From assembly GCA_014529385.2 (NCBI GenBank), contig CM043944.1, positions 73,396,884-73,460,883 on the forward strand: DNA of 64,000 nt. Direction: 5' to 3'. A program made the translations under genes and the position numbers. The DNA comes from Adiantum capillus-veneris (lineage: Eukaryota; Streptophyta; Polypodiopsida; Polypodiales; Pteridaceae). Below the pieces are notes generated by a model, which saw nothing but the letters and a program-made list of their open reading frames with translations, had not been told where the DNA came from and did not search any database. This document shows positions 30,326-41,836 of this stretch, piece after piece; within the stretch, counting starts at the first letter, position 1; each line of letters begins with the position of its first letter.

Positions 30326-30889
30326 GATTTTTTGATGGCTACGATCCAGAAGACTATCTCGAGTGCTATGAGGACGAATTGGAGCTACATGGACTATCCA
30401 GGTAAATGGCGTTCTAAAATTGACAGATATTTTATAGAGCGAGTTTGACTTCAAAGGCAATACACTCACAATTGGAGCAAGTTTAAGCTAGCTATTATCC
30501 AAGAGCGTTGGGATCCTAGTATGGATGATGATGAGCTGGATTGTACCGATGTGCTTACTTATACATACATTTGCAAACAAATTCGAGCTAAGCTTGAAGT
30601 TGTTGTAGATGAGTGTTTACTTGAAAACGACAAGTCATTGCAGGCTGCAGGTGATCAAGAAATTGCAAATATAGTTTATGCAAAGCTTGAGATTTCAGAT
30701 TCTACGTATCCAGCTATGCTAATGGTGGATGAAGCTGATGATGGCTTGGATGTACCAGAGCATATGTTTGTTGAAGTTGCAGATTTATATGGATTAGCTA
30801 TACCGGAGGAGTTGTTTGAGGAGGATGCGGATCTACATGGATTGGTTCTACCAGAGTTTAACACCATATTAGAGAGTTTGAGATCTTAG
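30326..30889 (+). pseudogene. Retroelement-like gag fragment
   Basis: The reading begins FFDGYDPEDYLECYEDELEL, interrupted by stops, and continues in a 122-residue frame (30521-30889) that is strongly acidic, with YTYICKQIRAKLE and repeats of V.DLYGL/DADLHGL. Similar Y.PE.Y...E repeats occur in some plant gypsy gag proteins, but I do not recognise a named family. The end abuts the dispersed repeat shared with 27028-27200, as gag of element G does. Confidence 0.4.
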
Positions 30890-31030
30890 AGCCAATTTGA
30901 GAATCACTAATGTCTTAAAGATTTGACCGTAGTGACAAATCTCAAACTATTTTTTAATCCAAAAGGTACTACTTGAAAAGCTCACGCAAGCCATGCTCTC
31001 AAAACCTTGGCTTCACATCGTAGCTCTTTT
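30865..31030. repeat. Dispersed repeat, copy 2
   Basis: Second copy of the repeat at 27028-27200, sharing CACCATATTAGAGA, AGATTTG/GACTTGG words and CATGCTCTCAAAAC. Confidence 0.65.
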
Positions 31031-32524
31031 TGAAAGTGGCTGCAAGCAACAGAAGGACGTCGCTGGCAGGTTTTGCAGAGAAGGCCGATGGCTAGCGCTC
31101 GAGGAGCTTGCTGGTGTGTTGTAATTTACAGAGAAGAAAACGTTGCCTCTACAGAGGTCAAAGGAGCGAGATGAGTAAGGGAGCAGTACGTCAATAACGA
31201 GGAGAGTGAGCTGCATATGGCGCTTGCTTGCGAGCATGCTGAAGCAACCCAAGCCGGTTGCCAGTGAAAATAAACTGGCTTCACTAACAAAGACGCGTTG
31301 CGTTGTTCATGCGCATTGCTCAAACCCACAACCTGTGAGAACCTGTTGCCCTCCCAAAAAGTGCCCTGACTGACTGTTTCAGTCACACTAACCTACACGG
31401 CTTATCATGCACACACTCACTTCGCTTGCAAACGCCTGCACATAGCGCAGTGGTAGAGCAAGCACCTCGTCCAAATAACCCAAAAACCATAGCAATGAAA
31501 AAGTATCAAGTGAATATTTCATCGAGGGTAGAAGCTTCATCAAAGCTCAAAGCATCAAGGAAAGTGATCGACTGCACTGTAAAGCAAGGGGCATCTCACG
31601 TGCATAGAACAATTTGTGTGTGAATAATAGAGAAGAAGGGAAGATGAAGGAAAAAAATTAAGTGTCGGGGAAAACTAGAAGAGCAAGGCAGGAAGAGGAT
31701 GAGAACGGCCTCTTTGGTGCTCTCATTTGTCAAAGGCATCCCTTCTAACGTTTTCACTTATGATTAAAGACATTATCGCGTTTGTAGTTACATTTTGTAC
31801 TCCATAATTTGTTACCAGCTTAAGTTTCAGTTTCAAGGTGTTATTTGTGTGAAGATTTTATATGTTGTGTCTCTCCACTTTCATTTTTTGCCCCATAGCG
31901 AGCAGCCCGGTGCTGACCAAGCTCACCTCGTGAACACACATCCCCCGACACCGGATGACAGCCATACTCTAATACTAAGCTTCTGTAGGTTCTTGGCACA
32001 TTGTGAAGTAGACCACCTCTTTATATGGACATAAAAAATCTTTTGATTTTTCGCCTTCATGGCTCTTTTCATTTCCTAAACTCACCCTTCACTTACACAC
32101 TTAAGATGTTTTGAAAGTCTTTTTATTTTTTCGAGATTGGGGAGACCTAATCAAATGAATGAATTAATTTATAAAAATCAGGAAAGTAAAAAAATAGTGC
32201 AAATTTGATACTAAAATGATAGTCAAATTTAACGAGGTCGACCCTCTTAAGAGAACTTTGTAGTACATCCCCATCTAATTAGATAATACAAAATGGGAAT
32301 AAAAAGGTTTAGAAATTTATAAACCAATCGTCGTGCCCAGACCTTTGTTGCATAGGCACTTGGTTGTAAAAGTCCAAAAGCAGCTTAAACATTACTGGCT
32401 ATCTATACTAATAGATAAAGGGGGAGCGAATTCCCCCCCCCCTTCCCCCCCTACCACGCGTCAGCCTCTGCTGCATCCTGTGGGTGCCGCCTGCAGCGTC
32501 CAGGCACACAGCGACGGGGGGGGG

Positions 32525-32560
<36 letters not shown>

Positions 32561-32689
32561 GCGGAGCTGCCGGCTGCACTAGTTTCAATAAAATGCTAAT
32601 GTCAAATCAATTGTTCACGGAACTAGTTGACCAATTGGATTGTAGAGCAATGGTGTATGTTACTAAGTGGCCTCACCTTATTCCACTCT
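31031..32689. other. Unique sequence with small repeats, no gene supported
   Basis: Includes a partial inverted copy (about 31985-32125) of the tandem repeat at 13038-13540, recognisable by CATTTCCTAAACTCACCCTT, and a G12 plus GA tract at 32516-32557. Frames are short and overlapping. Confidence 0.45.
32516..32557. repeat. G12 run followed by (GA)n
   Basis: Twelve G then about 30 bases of GA repeat. Confidence 0.9.
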
Positions 32690-33326
32690 CTAGGAAGTAT
32701 TTTCACACAAAGTAAATGGCTTTGTTCTCATTACTTTGTGAAAATGCCTTTTGGACCAGTCTTGAATTGAGCCCAGCTCTTCGGTCTTCGGTCTCGGGTG
32801 GTCTTTGAGTGGTCCACCACTTGTAGGCTTTCCCTTCAAGTGCCAAACTTCTTTTTCTTGAATGACAACCATTCGATGTCAACCATAATTGATGTAGTTG
32901 ATCCACTTGTGGAGAATGTGTTACTGCATGCTTGTTGCATTCATAGTTCTCTCCCTGAAAAATAGGATTGACCCATTCATAATTTTTTATCAGACTCCAC
33001 CGTTTAGGAAGTAAATTCTTTAAGTAGAAGACAAATGGATTAAAGTGTCCTTGCACTATGTAGGTAGGTAATAGATCATAGGGAAATTTACCAAAATAAC
33101 CCTCAAGTTTCAAAAATTCCCAAAATAGCCCTATTATTTTGTCAAAAATTCCCAAAATGCTCGCATTTTCCAAAATTCCCAAAATATCCCTGGTTGTGAG
33201 AGTAAATTTCTCCTTTTTTTTTTGTAGCTCTTCATAAGAAGATTGATTGCCCATCATACAAGATGCTAAAACTACAATTTGAGCTGGTAGACTTTGGAGA
33301 TGAATTGCTTCATTATTTTTAGACAT
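32690..33326 (-). pseudogene. Gag-like fragment
   Basis: A 207-residue minus-strand frame, unusual for its length in this region, contains ALEGKAYKWWTTQRPPETED, matching the K.YKWW core seen in element G gag (27350-27560). The rest is low in recognised motifs. A tandem of ILG/ILE-rich words (33070-33180) makes part of the frame repetitive. Confidence 0.45.
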
Positions 33327-33865
33327 AACTGCCTTGTTTGCGACATGCTAAGCACTCAGAAACAGATCTCAATTGTCAAAAAAAAAAAAGAATAAAGATG
33401 AGAAAATCTTGAGTAATCCAACCAAAATAGATACAAGGGAACTTTGAGAATTTCCACAGAAGGGCATTTTGGTAATTTTCCCTAGATCGTACAATTTTAT
33501 ATTAAAACACAATAAAAATTCCATGTGATTATGGACACGAATTCCCTCATCTCCCTTTAAATTAGCAAGCCTTCGTGTCTCCTCACCTTGTTTCATTTTG
33601 GAGTCTCAAGCTCAAGACTCCAATACGCTGTGTTTTACCAGCTTCATAGCTTACAACGACAACAAGGATGCTCCACGCTTTTTAAAGGAAACTTGAAAGC
33701 CTATACTTGCTCTTAATTCCTTGCAGCTCATCCCTAAACAAATCCAATTGCAATCTCAAGGACAATCAGACAAGATTCTATTGAATATGGTTATCTGTTG
33801 AAATCATTCTGGACCTCATGATTTGTCAGCTTGTAGTTCGCGAAAATGACTAGAGAACAGGACAA

Positions 33866-33868
<3 letters not shown>

Positions 33869-33911
<43 letters not shown>
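33869..33911. repeat. (GA)n microsatellite
   Basis: 43-base GA repeat. Confidence 0.95.
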
Positions 33912-33913
<2 letters not shown>

Positions 33914-34088
33914 ACATGGCATTATGCACCTCTTGGGTGGTTCATAATCCATGCTTCCGATATGCCACCATGATGTATAGCTAGCACTCATACTGCACTC
34001 CTCCAGTTTGTACTTCTGGCTGTTAGATGGGCCCATTGGGCATCCCAATAGATCTCTTGTACACAGTATATAGCTTCATTTTCTGTGC

Positions 34089-34110
34089 GAGAGAGAGAGA
34101 GAGAGAGCTG

Positions 34111-34145
<35 letters not shown>
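34089..34145. repeat. Interrupted (GA)n microsatellite
   Basis: Two GA tracts, 34089-34107 and 34113-34145, separated by CTGTGC. Confidence 0.95.
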
Positions 34146-34150
<5 letters not shown>

Positions 34151-34611
34151 GTGACAAATACATCTCAATAGATTGCAGAAAGCAAGAGGTACACAACCAC
34201 TATAGCAGCACTCCAGAAAGGAGGTTGAAGATTGCCAGTGTGCCTCCATGTATATTTAAAAAACATTCTCAAGAAGTTGAGCTCACACTGACAAGATTAC
34301 AAGTAAAATTACCTCTGCTTGGGAACTCAAGTTAGCAACAAAATGCTATGGCAAATTCATTGTACACTCTTTAAGAATTTCAGCCTTTCAAAAGGGTATT
34401 ATAGGCTGAACAAGCAAATAGCAACTACAGGATGTGCACAGTGTGATATTGTCCCATAGAATGTTAGGAAACCTAAACTTCTCAAATTCTTCGCGTATTT
34501 CTGTAGAATTCCTGTCCCAATGCAAAAGAACTCCCAAAGAAACGCTCAAAATATTCACATCAAACCGTGAAAGAAGCTCATGCTGCAAATATTTACAAAC
34601 TCCCGTAGTAC

Positions 34612-34823
34612 TCAATATTTTCGTAGCTTTCGTTTGCTTTTTGAAGAGACCACCTGCCAGCCATCAGCATCTGAGTCTAGTGACAAGGGGTGGTTTTCGA
34701 TATTCTCAACGGCTGCTGGTAGACGGTTACCCTCCTGAGAATCATCCATGTCCATACTATCGACATCTATGTTTGCTGTGGCCATTTCGTCACCTACAAT
34801 TTCTTCAGCACTATCAGCCTCCA
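34612..34823 (-). CDS. Candidate terminal exon, TSR2-like C terminus
   Basis: On the minus strand a likely acceptor GGTGTTGTAG at 34833-34824 opens a 70-residue frame rich in Asp, Glu and Met. It ends with DADGWQVVSSKSKRKLRKY and a stop. An acidic tail followed by DGW.VV and a basic terminus is how plant pre-rRNA-processing protein TSR2 homologues finish. TSR2 escorts ribosomal protein eS26 during small-subunit assembly in the nucleus. I did not find the conserved TSR2 core upstream, so the identity rests on about 15 residues. It may instead be another protein or a fragment. Confidence 0.4.
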
Positions 34824-34849
34824 CCTACAACACCAAACACCCGATTTAG

Positions 34850-36350
34850 GTGACCAACACATTTTAAGAAGAAAAAATAACCAATACGCCTGAAATTTGC
34901 AAATTCCCAAAATACCCCTCCTCTAAGTACCCCTTTTAAGATGTACAAAATTTAAGCCACAGCTGAATAAACATATCAACAGAGAGATGGGGCAAAGGAG
35001 ATGCCACCATGATCTACAAGTTCATATCGGCACAAGCCTAGAAAGTGAAACACAGTGAAAAATCAGAATGGCCTACTAAGAAATGGGGATTATGAACGTT
35101 CATCATAAGTCGGAGAAATCAGAACTTGCAAACTATGAGGAGCTAAAACACTCATGCAAAACGCGCAATCAAAACATTAGAAACCTTAAGAATAAAGACA
35201 ATGATGAAACAAGACTAAAAATAAAAACGGCTACTTAAAATATGTCTTGAAGACAAAAGGGACGGGCAATATAAATGAGAAAAGCTTACTTCAAGAAACT
35301 TTGTACATTGACTTTAAAGGCATTCCATCAAGGAAAAGACAATAAAAAAATTTAATTCCTAAAGTTTAAACTCATACAGAAAAACAGACAGACATAACAG
35401 AATTTCTAGTCTAGGCTACTTCCTTGAAAGAGATTCTAAAATTTAAAGACCTGCAATACGCAGCTAAAATTTTCTATCGACTCCAGAGATTGGCTTGTCA
35501 AATTTATGCGTCAGATTATAAAGATTTCGCTGCTTCCAAGATGTGTGAAGAGAAAGAACCTCGTTCATTCGATGTAGCACAAAATTCGAAAAAAAATTGG
35601 TACAATCTCAATATGACCCAATTGTGAAGAATGGTCCTTGGTACCAAAGTGTTTTGAGCCCCCATAGAGAGGGTGACTGGTACTAAGTGGGTATACACAT
35701 TGAAGCGTAAGTGGCATGACTCTTGATTGATTGAAAAGATTATCCCCAACACAAAGGGACTAACTAGAGATTTTTGCGCCACTTTGCCATATAACCACCA
35801 AGCATAGCCATTGTGCATTTGCAGAATGTAGTGATATGAAATACATAATAGTTGGACATAAAGATTTCTTTTACCTTCATAAGGTCAGAAAAGTCTTACC
35901 TTCAAAATTATAAGAGAGGCTAAAACAATTTCATATAACAGAGAAGCAAGGCACACAAGATAACCGATAAAACTGGAAAATGTTTTTAGAAAAGGCTTTG
36001 GTAAAAAAAAGTAAGAAAAGCTAACTTGACTGAGGCTTTGAAAAATGTTCTCAACAATAAACAACCACAACAAGGATACGACAGCACAAAGCATAATCCT
36101 ACAATTCAGACGCCATACGGCAACATAAACAAAAGAAAAGAGTAATCCTAATGTAAGCTAAAACTAAAAGGAGGTACCCACCTAGAAGAGGCAAAACAGA
36201 ACCAAACTAACACAAAGTTGAAAACATGGCAGATTTAAGATGCTGGTGGTTTTCTGCTGAAATTATTAGAAGCATTGACTTTTTGGGAGCACCAGGATTT
36301 AAAAGCAAACTATATTTGAGCTGTTAGCTCTTGCAAAACCATGAGGCCAA
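34850..36350. other. AT-rich sequence with one copia scrap
   Basis: Apart from the copia fragment at 35615-35705 nothing is recognised. It could be intron of a minus-strand gene ending at 34612. Confidence 0.4.
35615..35705 (+). pseudogene. Copia reverse transcriptase fragment
   Basis: The plus-strand frame gives VTGTKWVYTLKRKWHDS, matching the GTKWVYKLKRK block that starts copia reverse transcriptase. Only about 30 codons remain. Confidence 0.65.
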
Positions 36351-36354
36351 GGGC

Positions 36355-37331
36355 CTACAAATATGAGCCTTGGGGGAATCTCAGTCTCAGATTTTGAAAG
36401 ACGAGTGCTCCTCCCAGCTGTTGTACCTGTGAAGAGAAATTAATAAAGAAATATAGCAAACGAGTTGCAAGGTTTGCTTTCAGGACATCCTTGGCACAAT
36501 TGCCCTCTTCAGAAAATTTGCAACGATGCTTGAATTTCATATTGCCTCCAGCTATGCCTCAAGTGTTACCTCCTCTGGCATCAAACAGTTCGAGAGCTTC
36601 AACACATCATCACAGAGATTCTATTACTTTTCTACCTGGTGGATCTTTTTGATAGATGGTTGCAGGACCTTCATCCCACCACCAGCTCCTGTATTTCACA
36701 GTTAGAACCTTATGCTTATCTGTTTTATCCACCTCCACCAGTGCCCGCTCTCGCTCAGCCGATGGCTTTTAAGCACAATGGATCTTCAATCAAGTTCTCA
36801 ATCTTCTCTAGAGTAAAAAGATCGGAAGAAAGCACTACAGTTCTTACTACAATCTGACAACATTTATTCAATTGGAAATTATATAAAAGAATCTAAGATT
36901 TGTCGTGCAACCACCTTTCTCAAGGAGAATGTTGTGCAGTGGTGGAGTTCTTTCTCATGCTCCAAGGACATGGCATATTTCAGAGTTGGGTAACTTGTGT
37001 TGAAACTGGTGAAAGATGGACAGATATGGCTGAAAATAACGGCAATAGGTGCACAACCTCTCATATCCATTGGCAAAAGACCAACCTCTGAATGTGGAAC
37101 CTCCAAGAGAAACCCCATAGCGATGATCTCCTATATCTGCAAAAACACCGCAGGAGTGTTGCCTAGCACAGGAGAAGGCACAGAAGGAGGTTTGTCGGAT
37201 TCAAAAACCAATTTTCCTTTCATTAGCTTATAGCCTATGGCGGCTTGATCCATAAGCTCCTGAAAGGTTGCTACCTTTTTAGAAAGGCAATAGCCTTTTG
37301 GCGATGAAGGTGATATAGCAGTGTATCTCAC
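36355..37331 (-). pseudogene. Candidate host exons of unknown identity
   Basis: Several minus-strand pieces look coding but cannot be named. At 36853-36636, between AATGTTGTCAG (acceptor) and CAG/GTAGAA (donor), one frame reads SSDLFTLEKIENLIEDPL and, after a single-base shift, AERERALVEVDKTDKHK then KYRSWWWDEGPATIYQKD. At 37331-37131 a 66-codon frame contains KKVATFQELMDQAAIGYKLM and stops just past a possible acceptor. The frame break suggests a pseudogene or an unrecognised junction. Relation to the exon at 34612 is unknown. Confidence 0.35.
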
Positions 37332-37645
37332 ATTGGTCCTCCCAGGTTAGATTTTTGAAGAAAGTAAGTGGTAGAAACACATGGCAAAACCTTTGGTTGT
37401 AGTCGTCTTAAGTCCCCAGGTCACGAGGACGTGGCAACTTGGTTTCTTTCCAATGCTTTTATTTAATTTTTGAGACCCTCTTTTTAAAATTGCAAATGGT
37501 CGGACATTGTATGGCCAGTGTGAAACAGTAGTTTCACCCGCAAATGGGAAGTTGATCGGCACTAGAATTCCAGGATGGTCAGATGACCAGTGAGCGTCCA
37601 ATGGAAGCATCTCCTAAAATTTAGATAACTGCGCTACCACTTTCT

Positions 37646-38472
37646 GGCAGAAGAGGCAACAGGAACCAAGGTTCAACAGGCACCTTCTCAGCAAGACTCC
37701 CCCCATCAGCAAACCTAGCGTTTTGCAACTTGCGAAGCCTAGCGTTTTTCCCCTATGGCAGCCCTGGCGTTTTGCACAGTAGATCAGCCCCGGCAGTAGC
37801 AAAACAGCACAGCACCTAGCGTTTTGGCATCAGAGAACAGAATTCAGCCTAGCGTTTTTGCATCAGCATAACCATCTAGCGTTTTGCAGATTCATCACGG
37901 CAGATCCACAAGATAGACCAGCGTTTTCAGTTTTCAGCAGTCAGATCCAGAACAAGTCCCAAACCTCGCAGATCTCACCTTCCCGCAGCAGATCCTCGCC
38001 GCACGGTCAGATCCATCGAAGTTTGCAATTACAGCCTGGAATCTACGTTTTCAGCACGTTGTCGTTGCATCGTCGCCATCGACATCGTCACCGACATGGA
38101 GTCAGAATTCAGCAGATACAAGATTTGCAGATTTCAGCCATTAGCCAGATTTCAGCCCGTCTCGTCGTCGTCAACATTGTCGGTAAGTCCAAGCATTGTA
38201 GAGATTTGTGCAATCAATAGTAGACCGCTCTCGCCACAGAGTGGGGCCTTCGGAGGAGGGTTTGACAACTTGTCTGGTGTCGTATTCTTCTCTCTCTATC
38301 TCTCAGTCTCAGCACCTTCATTCACAGTGTTTATCCACTTTGTTTGTGATCACTTGCACTCTCTCATTAAAGGAATGGAAGGCTCTCCCTTCCGTAAGTA
38401 AAAGGAACCTTGAGCACTGTTCGGAGCACTATCTTGAGCAAAGTTCAACATTCACTTCCGCTGCACCTTACA
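37646..38472 (+). mobile_element. Family A LTR, 5' truncated, plus strand
   Basis: Aligned with 61669-62500, beginning GGCAGAAGAGGCAACAGG and ending CCGCTGCACCTTACA. About eight GCGTTTT words cluster at 37705-37940. The 3' terminus meets B2 LTR sequence exactly at 38473, so this LTR was inserted in, or joined to, a B2 LTR. Confidence 0.75.
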
Positions 38473-38928
38473 CTAGAGTTATTGGCCCCAAAGACTGGCA
38501 CCCTTTTCGGTATTTCTTTTTGTATTAATCTGTGTTCAAAGTACAAGAGAGTGGGAGGGTTCTCACTCTCAGACTCTGCATCCAGATGCTCTGAGAAGTG
38601 AGGCCCTGCCCACTAATTTATAGGTTACAAGGGATGCCCAAAGGCAGAGTCCCAAAATCAAAAGCTCTTAACTTTTCAAAATTAATCCCCAAAAGACTAA
38701 ATCTGCCAACGTAAAAACAGCCAGCATAAAAGCAGTTTTCTGTACACTGTCAGCATAAAGAGCTGAAATCTGCACGCAGGCCACGTTAGCATTGTCAACG
38801 TGAAATCCGGCACAATTTTTGGGACTGCCATACAACTGCCACGTGTCCACTGTTGGCCAGATTCGGGGTGTCCGGGTTTGCTGTCCCACTGTATGAGTGT
38901 GTCCTAGGGCCATGCCACGTTGGAGAGG
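38473..38928 (-). mobile_element. B2-type gypsy LTR fragment, minus strand
   Basis: Reverse complement of the B2 LTR also found at 42937-43134/60233-60684. It shares TTATTGGCCCCAAAGACTGG, the GTACAAGAGAGTGGGAGGGTT block and GTCCCACTGTATGAG. Both termini are missing. Confidence 0.75.
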
Positions 38929-39283
38929 GGGAATGGGGGAACACGCCCGGCACAAACACAAGGGCCTCTCTATAGCTCAGGGTATCCACAGCACCCGAAT
39001 CCTCTCAAAAAACACCTTCAAAGAAACACTTTATACTAACAGACCACTGCCTCACTGCCTGCCCAATTCTTACAGCTCACACACTGCGCAAATCCACCAC
39101 ACAACGCACACCTACTGCCACGGTCTGTCTCCACCCTTACACACACTCACAGCCACTCGATCTCAATCTCACACAAAACACCGTCGGTCCGGGGGGGCAC
39201 ATACATCTACACGGCCGGCACCGAGGAGAAACATGAAAGCACGAGAAAGAGAAGGGGGGGAGGGGAAACAACAGCAAGAGGAG
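38929..39283. other. Unassigned sequence left of the solo LTR
   Basis: CA-rich, no motif-bearing frame; a 130-residue plus-strand frame (38897-39289) is low complexity. Confidence 0.4.
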
Positions 39284-40474
39284 TGTTAGGTGCAGCGGAA
39301 TGAATGTTTGCGCTTTGCTCAAGATGAGTGCTCCGAACTGTGCTCAAGGTTCCTTTTGTTCTTATGGAAGGTAGAGCCTTCCGTTCTTAATGAGAGAATG
39401 CTATGATCACAAACAAAGTGAATGGACACTGTGCGTGCAAGTGTATGAGACTGAGAGATAGAGAGAGAAGAGAATACGACACCAGAATGTTGTCAAACCC
39501 TCCTCCGAAGGCCCCACTCTCTATGGCGAGAGCGGTCTACTTATGATTGCACAAATCTCTACAATGCTTGGACTTGCTGACGATGTCGACGACGATGAGA
39601 ACGACGACGAGACGGTTGAAATCTGAAAATGCTAAGGGCTGAAATCTGCAAATCTTTATCTGCTGAATTCTGACTCTATGTCGGTGACGATGTCGATGAC
39701 GACGATGCGACGATGACACGCTGAAAACGCAGATGCTGAAATCTGCGTTTTCCGGGCTGAATCTGCTACTTTCTTAGGGTTAAATCTGCAAGTACTTCAT
39801 TGCTGAAAACGCTGCAGGCTGAGGTCATAAATGCTGCAAATCTGCAATCGCTGGGACATGCAAAAACGCTAGGTATGCTGGGTCTCTGCTGGCGATGGGA
39901 CTAATGCAAAACGCTAGGCAAAGCTCTGCAAAAACGCTATCTGGGGGTTCTGGCGATGGTATCTGGATGCAAAAACGCCAGGCTTGGGAAAGTCCTTGCG
40001 GAGATGCTGAATGTGAAAACGCTAGGGGAGGTTCTTGCTTCTTGCTTGGAGGAAATCCACCAAGGGGTCTTGTTTGAGAAGTTGCTTGCTGAGCTTGGCT
40101 CCTATTGCCTCTTCTGCCATTTAGTGCTAGTTTAGATTTGCTTATATACAAACTTACTGAATTTGCCCTACCTACTTTCCAACAAAAGTCACTTAAAAAT
40201 AATAAGTGAAAACTATCAAAAATAGGTAAAATAGGCTAAATGCACTGGAAAATTCCCCTGATGGAATCTGATGGATTTTGATGGGAATACTGATGATCAT
40301 GCTGTGCGCAACCAGAGGATATGCATCTACACTAGGTGATTGGGCATGCACGGTCTACGAATAGACTCACAAAAGTGCCAAATCACTTCTAAATCTAGAC
40401 TGACTGGACTGATTGAACCCTTGTCGTGCTGTAGCTTGTCCACAGACACATAGGGTTGAAGGTGTCACGTGACA
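39284..40474 (-). mobile_element. Solo LTR of family A with TSD AGGAG
   Basis: Complete LTR of 1191 bases on the minus strand, from TGTTAGGTGCAGCGG (complement of the 3' end) to the palindromic 5' terminus TGTCACGTGACA. Perfect five-base duplications AGGAG lie at 39279-39283 and 40475-40479, showing that the whole element inserted here and later recombined to a solo LTR. It has a TATA-like element (TATATAAGCA on the minus strand near 40145) and numerous AAAACGC words. Confidence 0.92.
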
Positions 40475-41836
40475 AGGAGGCAACGGTGGCTTGATTGCAC
40501 TTCAAAAAGCATGTACACTGACTTGCACTGCCATCACCATGGCCATTTTCAAGAAAAAGTTACAAAGGGGCTAGCTTGCTAGAGAACTCCACTTTGCAAG
40601 CTTCAAACGGCACCAAAAAAGCTCGGAAAAAAGCCCCTAATTTGATCCAATTTTGACTTTTATAGGGGGGGCCTTTAATTTTGGAATTTGCATTTTTATT
40701 GGTCCATCTGGCATCTTGATTTGCATTTTTGGAGGGGGGAAACCGCTTTACTCCATCTGCTCTCTTCCTCTCTCTTTTGCACGGGGGGGGGGGGGGGGGG
40801 GGGGCATTAGCGATGTCGCTATTGCCCCCTAGGCATTTTTTATTTTTTATTTTTATCTTCATTTTTTTACCCCTTCTGGAGAGCTTTGCATTGCTATATG
40901 GCCTAACTTTGACTCTTTCTCTCTATCCGACTCCTCCTCCACTTCTTCCTCTATTTCTCTCTCCCTCTGATTCTCTTTGGTCCAGCTTTCACCTCGTCCG
41001 GCCCTTGCTTTTTGCTTTGTACACTCTGGCGGCCCCCGGGCTCCTTCTTTCTCTCCCCTACTCATTGTCCGCGGGACCCTCCCCTTTCGCTAGCAATAGC
41101 GAGGTCGCTATTGGGTGGGGTGGGGGGGGGGGGGGGTTCCCTTCAAAATCTTTGGGGCCTATGGCCGTGTGAACGACCCCCTCGAGACCGCCACGTCATC
41201 ATTAATGGCTGTCGGCCCACTCTCCTTACGTGGACGCGCGCTTGACGCCGCCCCTCACAGCCAAACAACCCCCGTCTTCGCCCTGCAGGGCCGCCGCCCC
41301 TCAACGCAGCGCCGACTGGCTTACGCCATAGCCAAGCACCAAGGAGCTTTCGCTCCATACACCTCCATGAAAGGTATACCCTCCAATATATATACTCAGT
41401 GAATTCGGCCCTCTACTGTGCATGCGGGTTTATCCCCTTGCCACGTGGCAGCCACCACTTCCTTGAACCTCCTAGTCGTTTGAAAAAACTCGAAAAACAC
41501 CCCCATGAAAATCCAACTTTCGGTCTCTTTCTCCAGGCTCTCCTTTACTGCCCCGGGTCGGATCTTCAAGCCGCAAAGCCGTGCCGGGTCTTCGCTGTAT
41601 CGGCCCCTGGCCGTGCAAACCTCGTCATCTTCCGACTCACCTGAGCCCGCTATCCAAGGCCACAAAAAATTAAAAAATCATCTGCGAACCTTTCACTGCC
41701 AAATGCTCCCAACTTCATCTTGCTGTATCTCACCGACCGAGCACCCGATGGACGAACCGTTGATTCGTGTTAACTCCACATGGTGCACACTATCACCGAG
41801 AACCTCGGCGAGGCCAAAAAAATGCAAGATGGCACA
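40475..41836. other. GC-rich unassigned region with G runs
   Basis: Includes the hairpin/G-run pair at 40783-41136. The segment just left of 41837 occupies the place of a 3' LTR for the B2-type element to its right; its complement starts TGTGCCATCTTGC. It does not match family B LTRs and its far end is not defined. A G-box core CCACGTGG occurs near 41441. No gene is supported. Confidence 0.4.
40783..41136. repeat. Paired hairpin and G-run structure, MITE-like
   Basis: A run of 22 G (40783-40804) leads into a hairpin GGGGCATTAGCGA / TCGCTATTGCCCC (40801-40828). About 265 bases later the palindrome CAATAGCGAGGTCGCTATTG (about 41093-41112) leads into a second G-rich run. The shared AATAGCGA..TCGCTATT cores at both ends suggest ends of one small element or two copies of one motif. 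Confidence 0.45.

Noticed and set aside
31441-31472. tRNA-like A box (AGCGCAGTGGTAGAGCA), possible tRNA or SINE
   Set aside because: No B box, no cloverleaf partner arms and no poly-A or target duplication downstream.
36639-36857. 72-residue plus-strand frame with a proline run
   Set aside because: Antisense to the better-supported minus-strand exon candidate.
37700-37945. Regularly recurring GCGTTTT word as a CRISPR-like array
   Set aside because: Spacing is irregular, repeat core only 8-12 bases, located in a eukaryotic LTR; no cas genes.
40729-41172. 147-residue frame through a G run
   Set aside because: Leu/Pro-rich and glycine runs from homopolymers; no domain.
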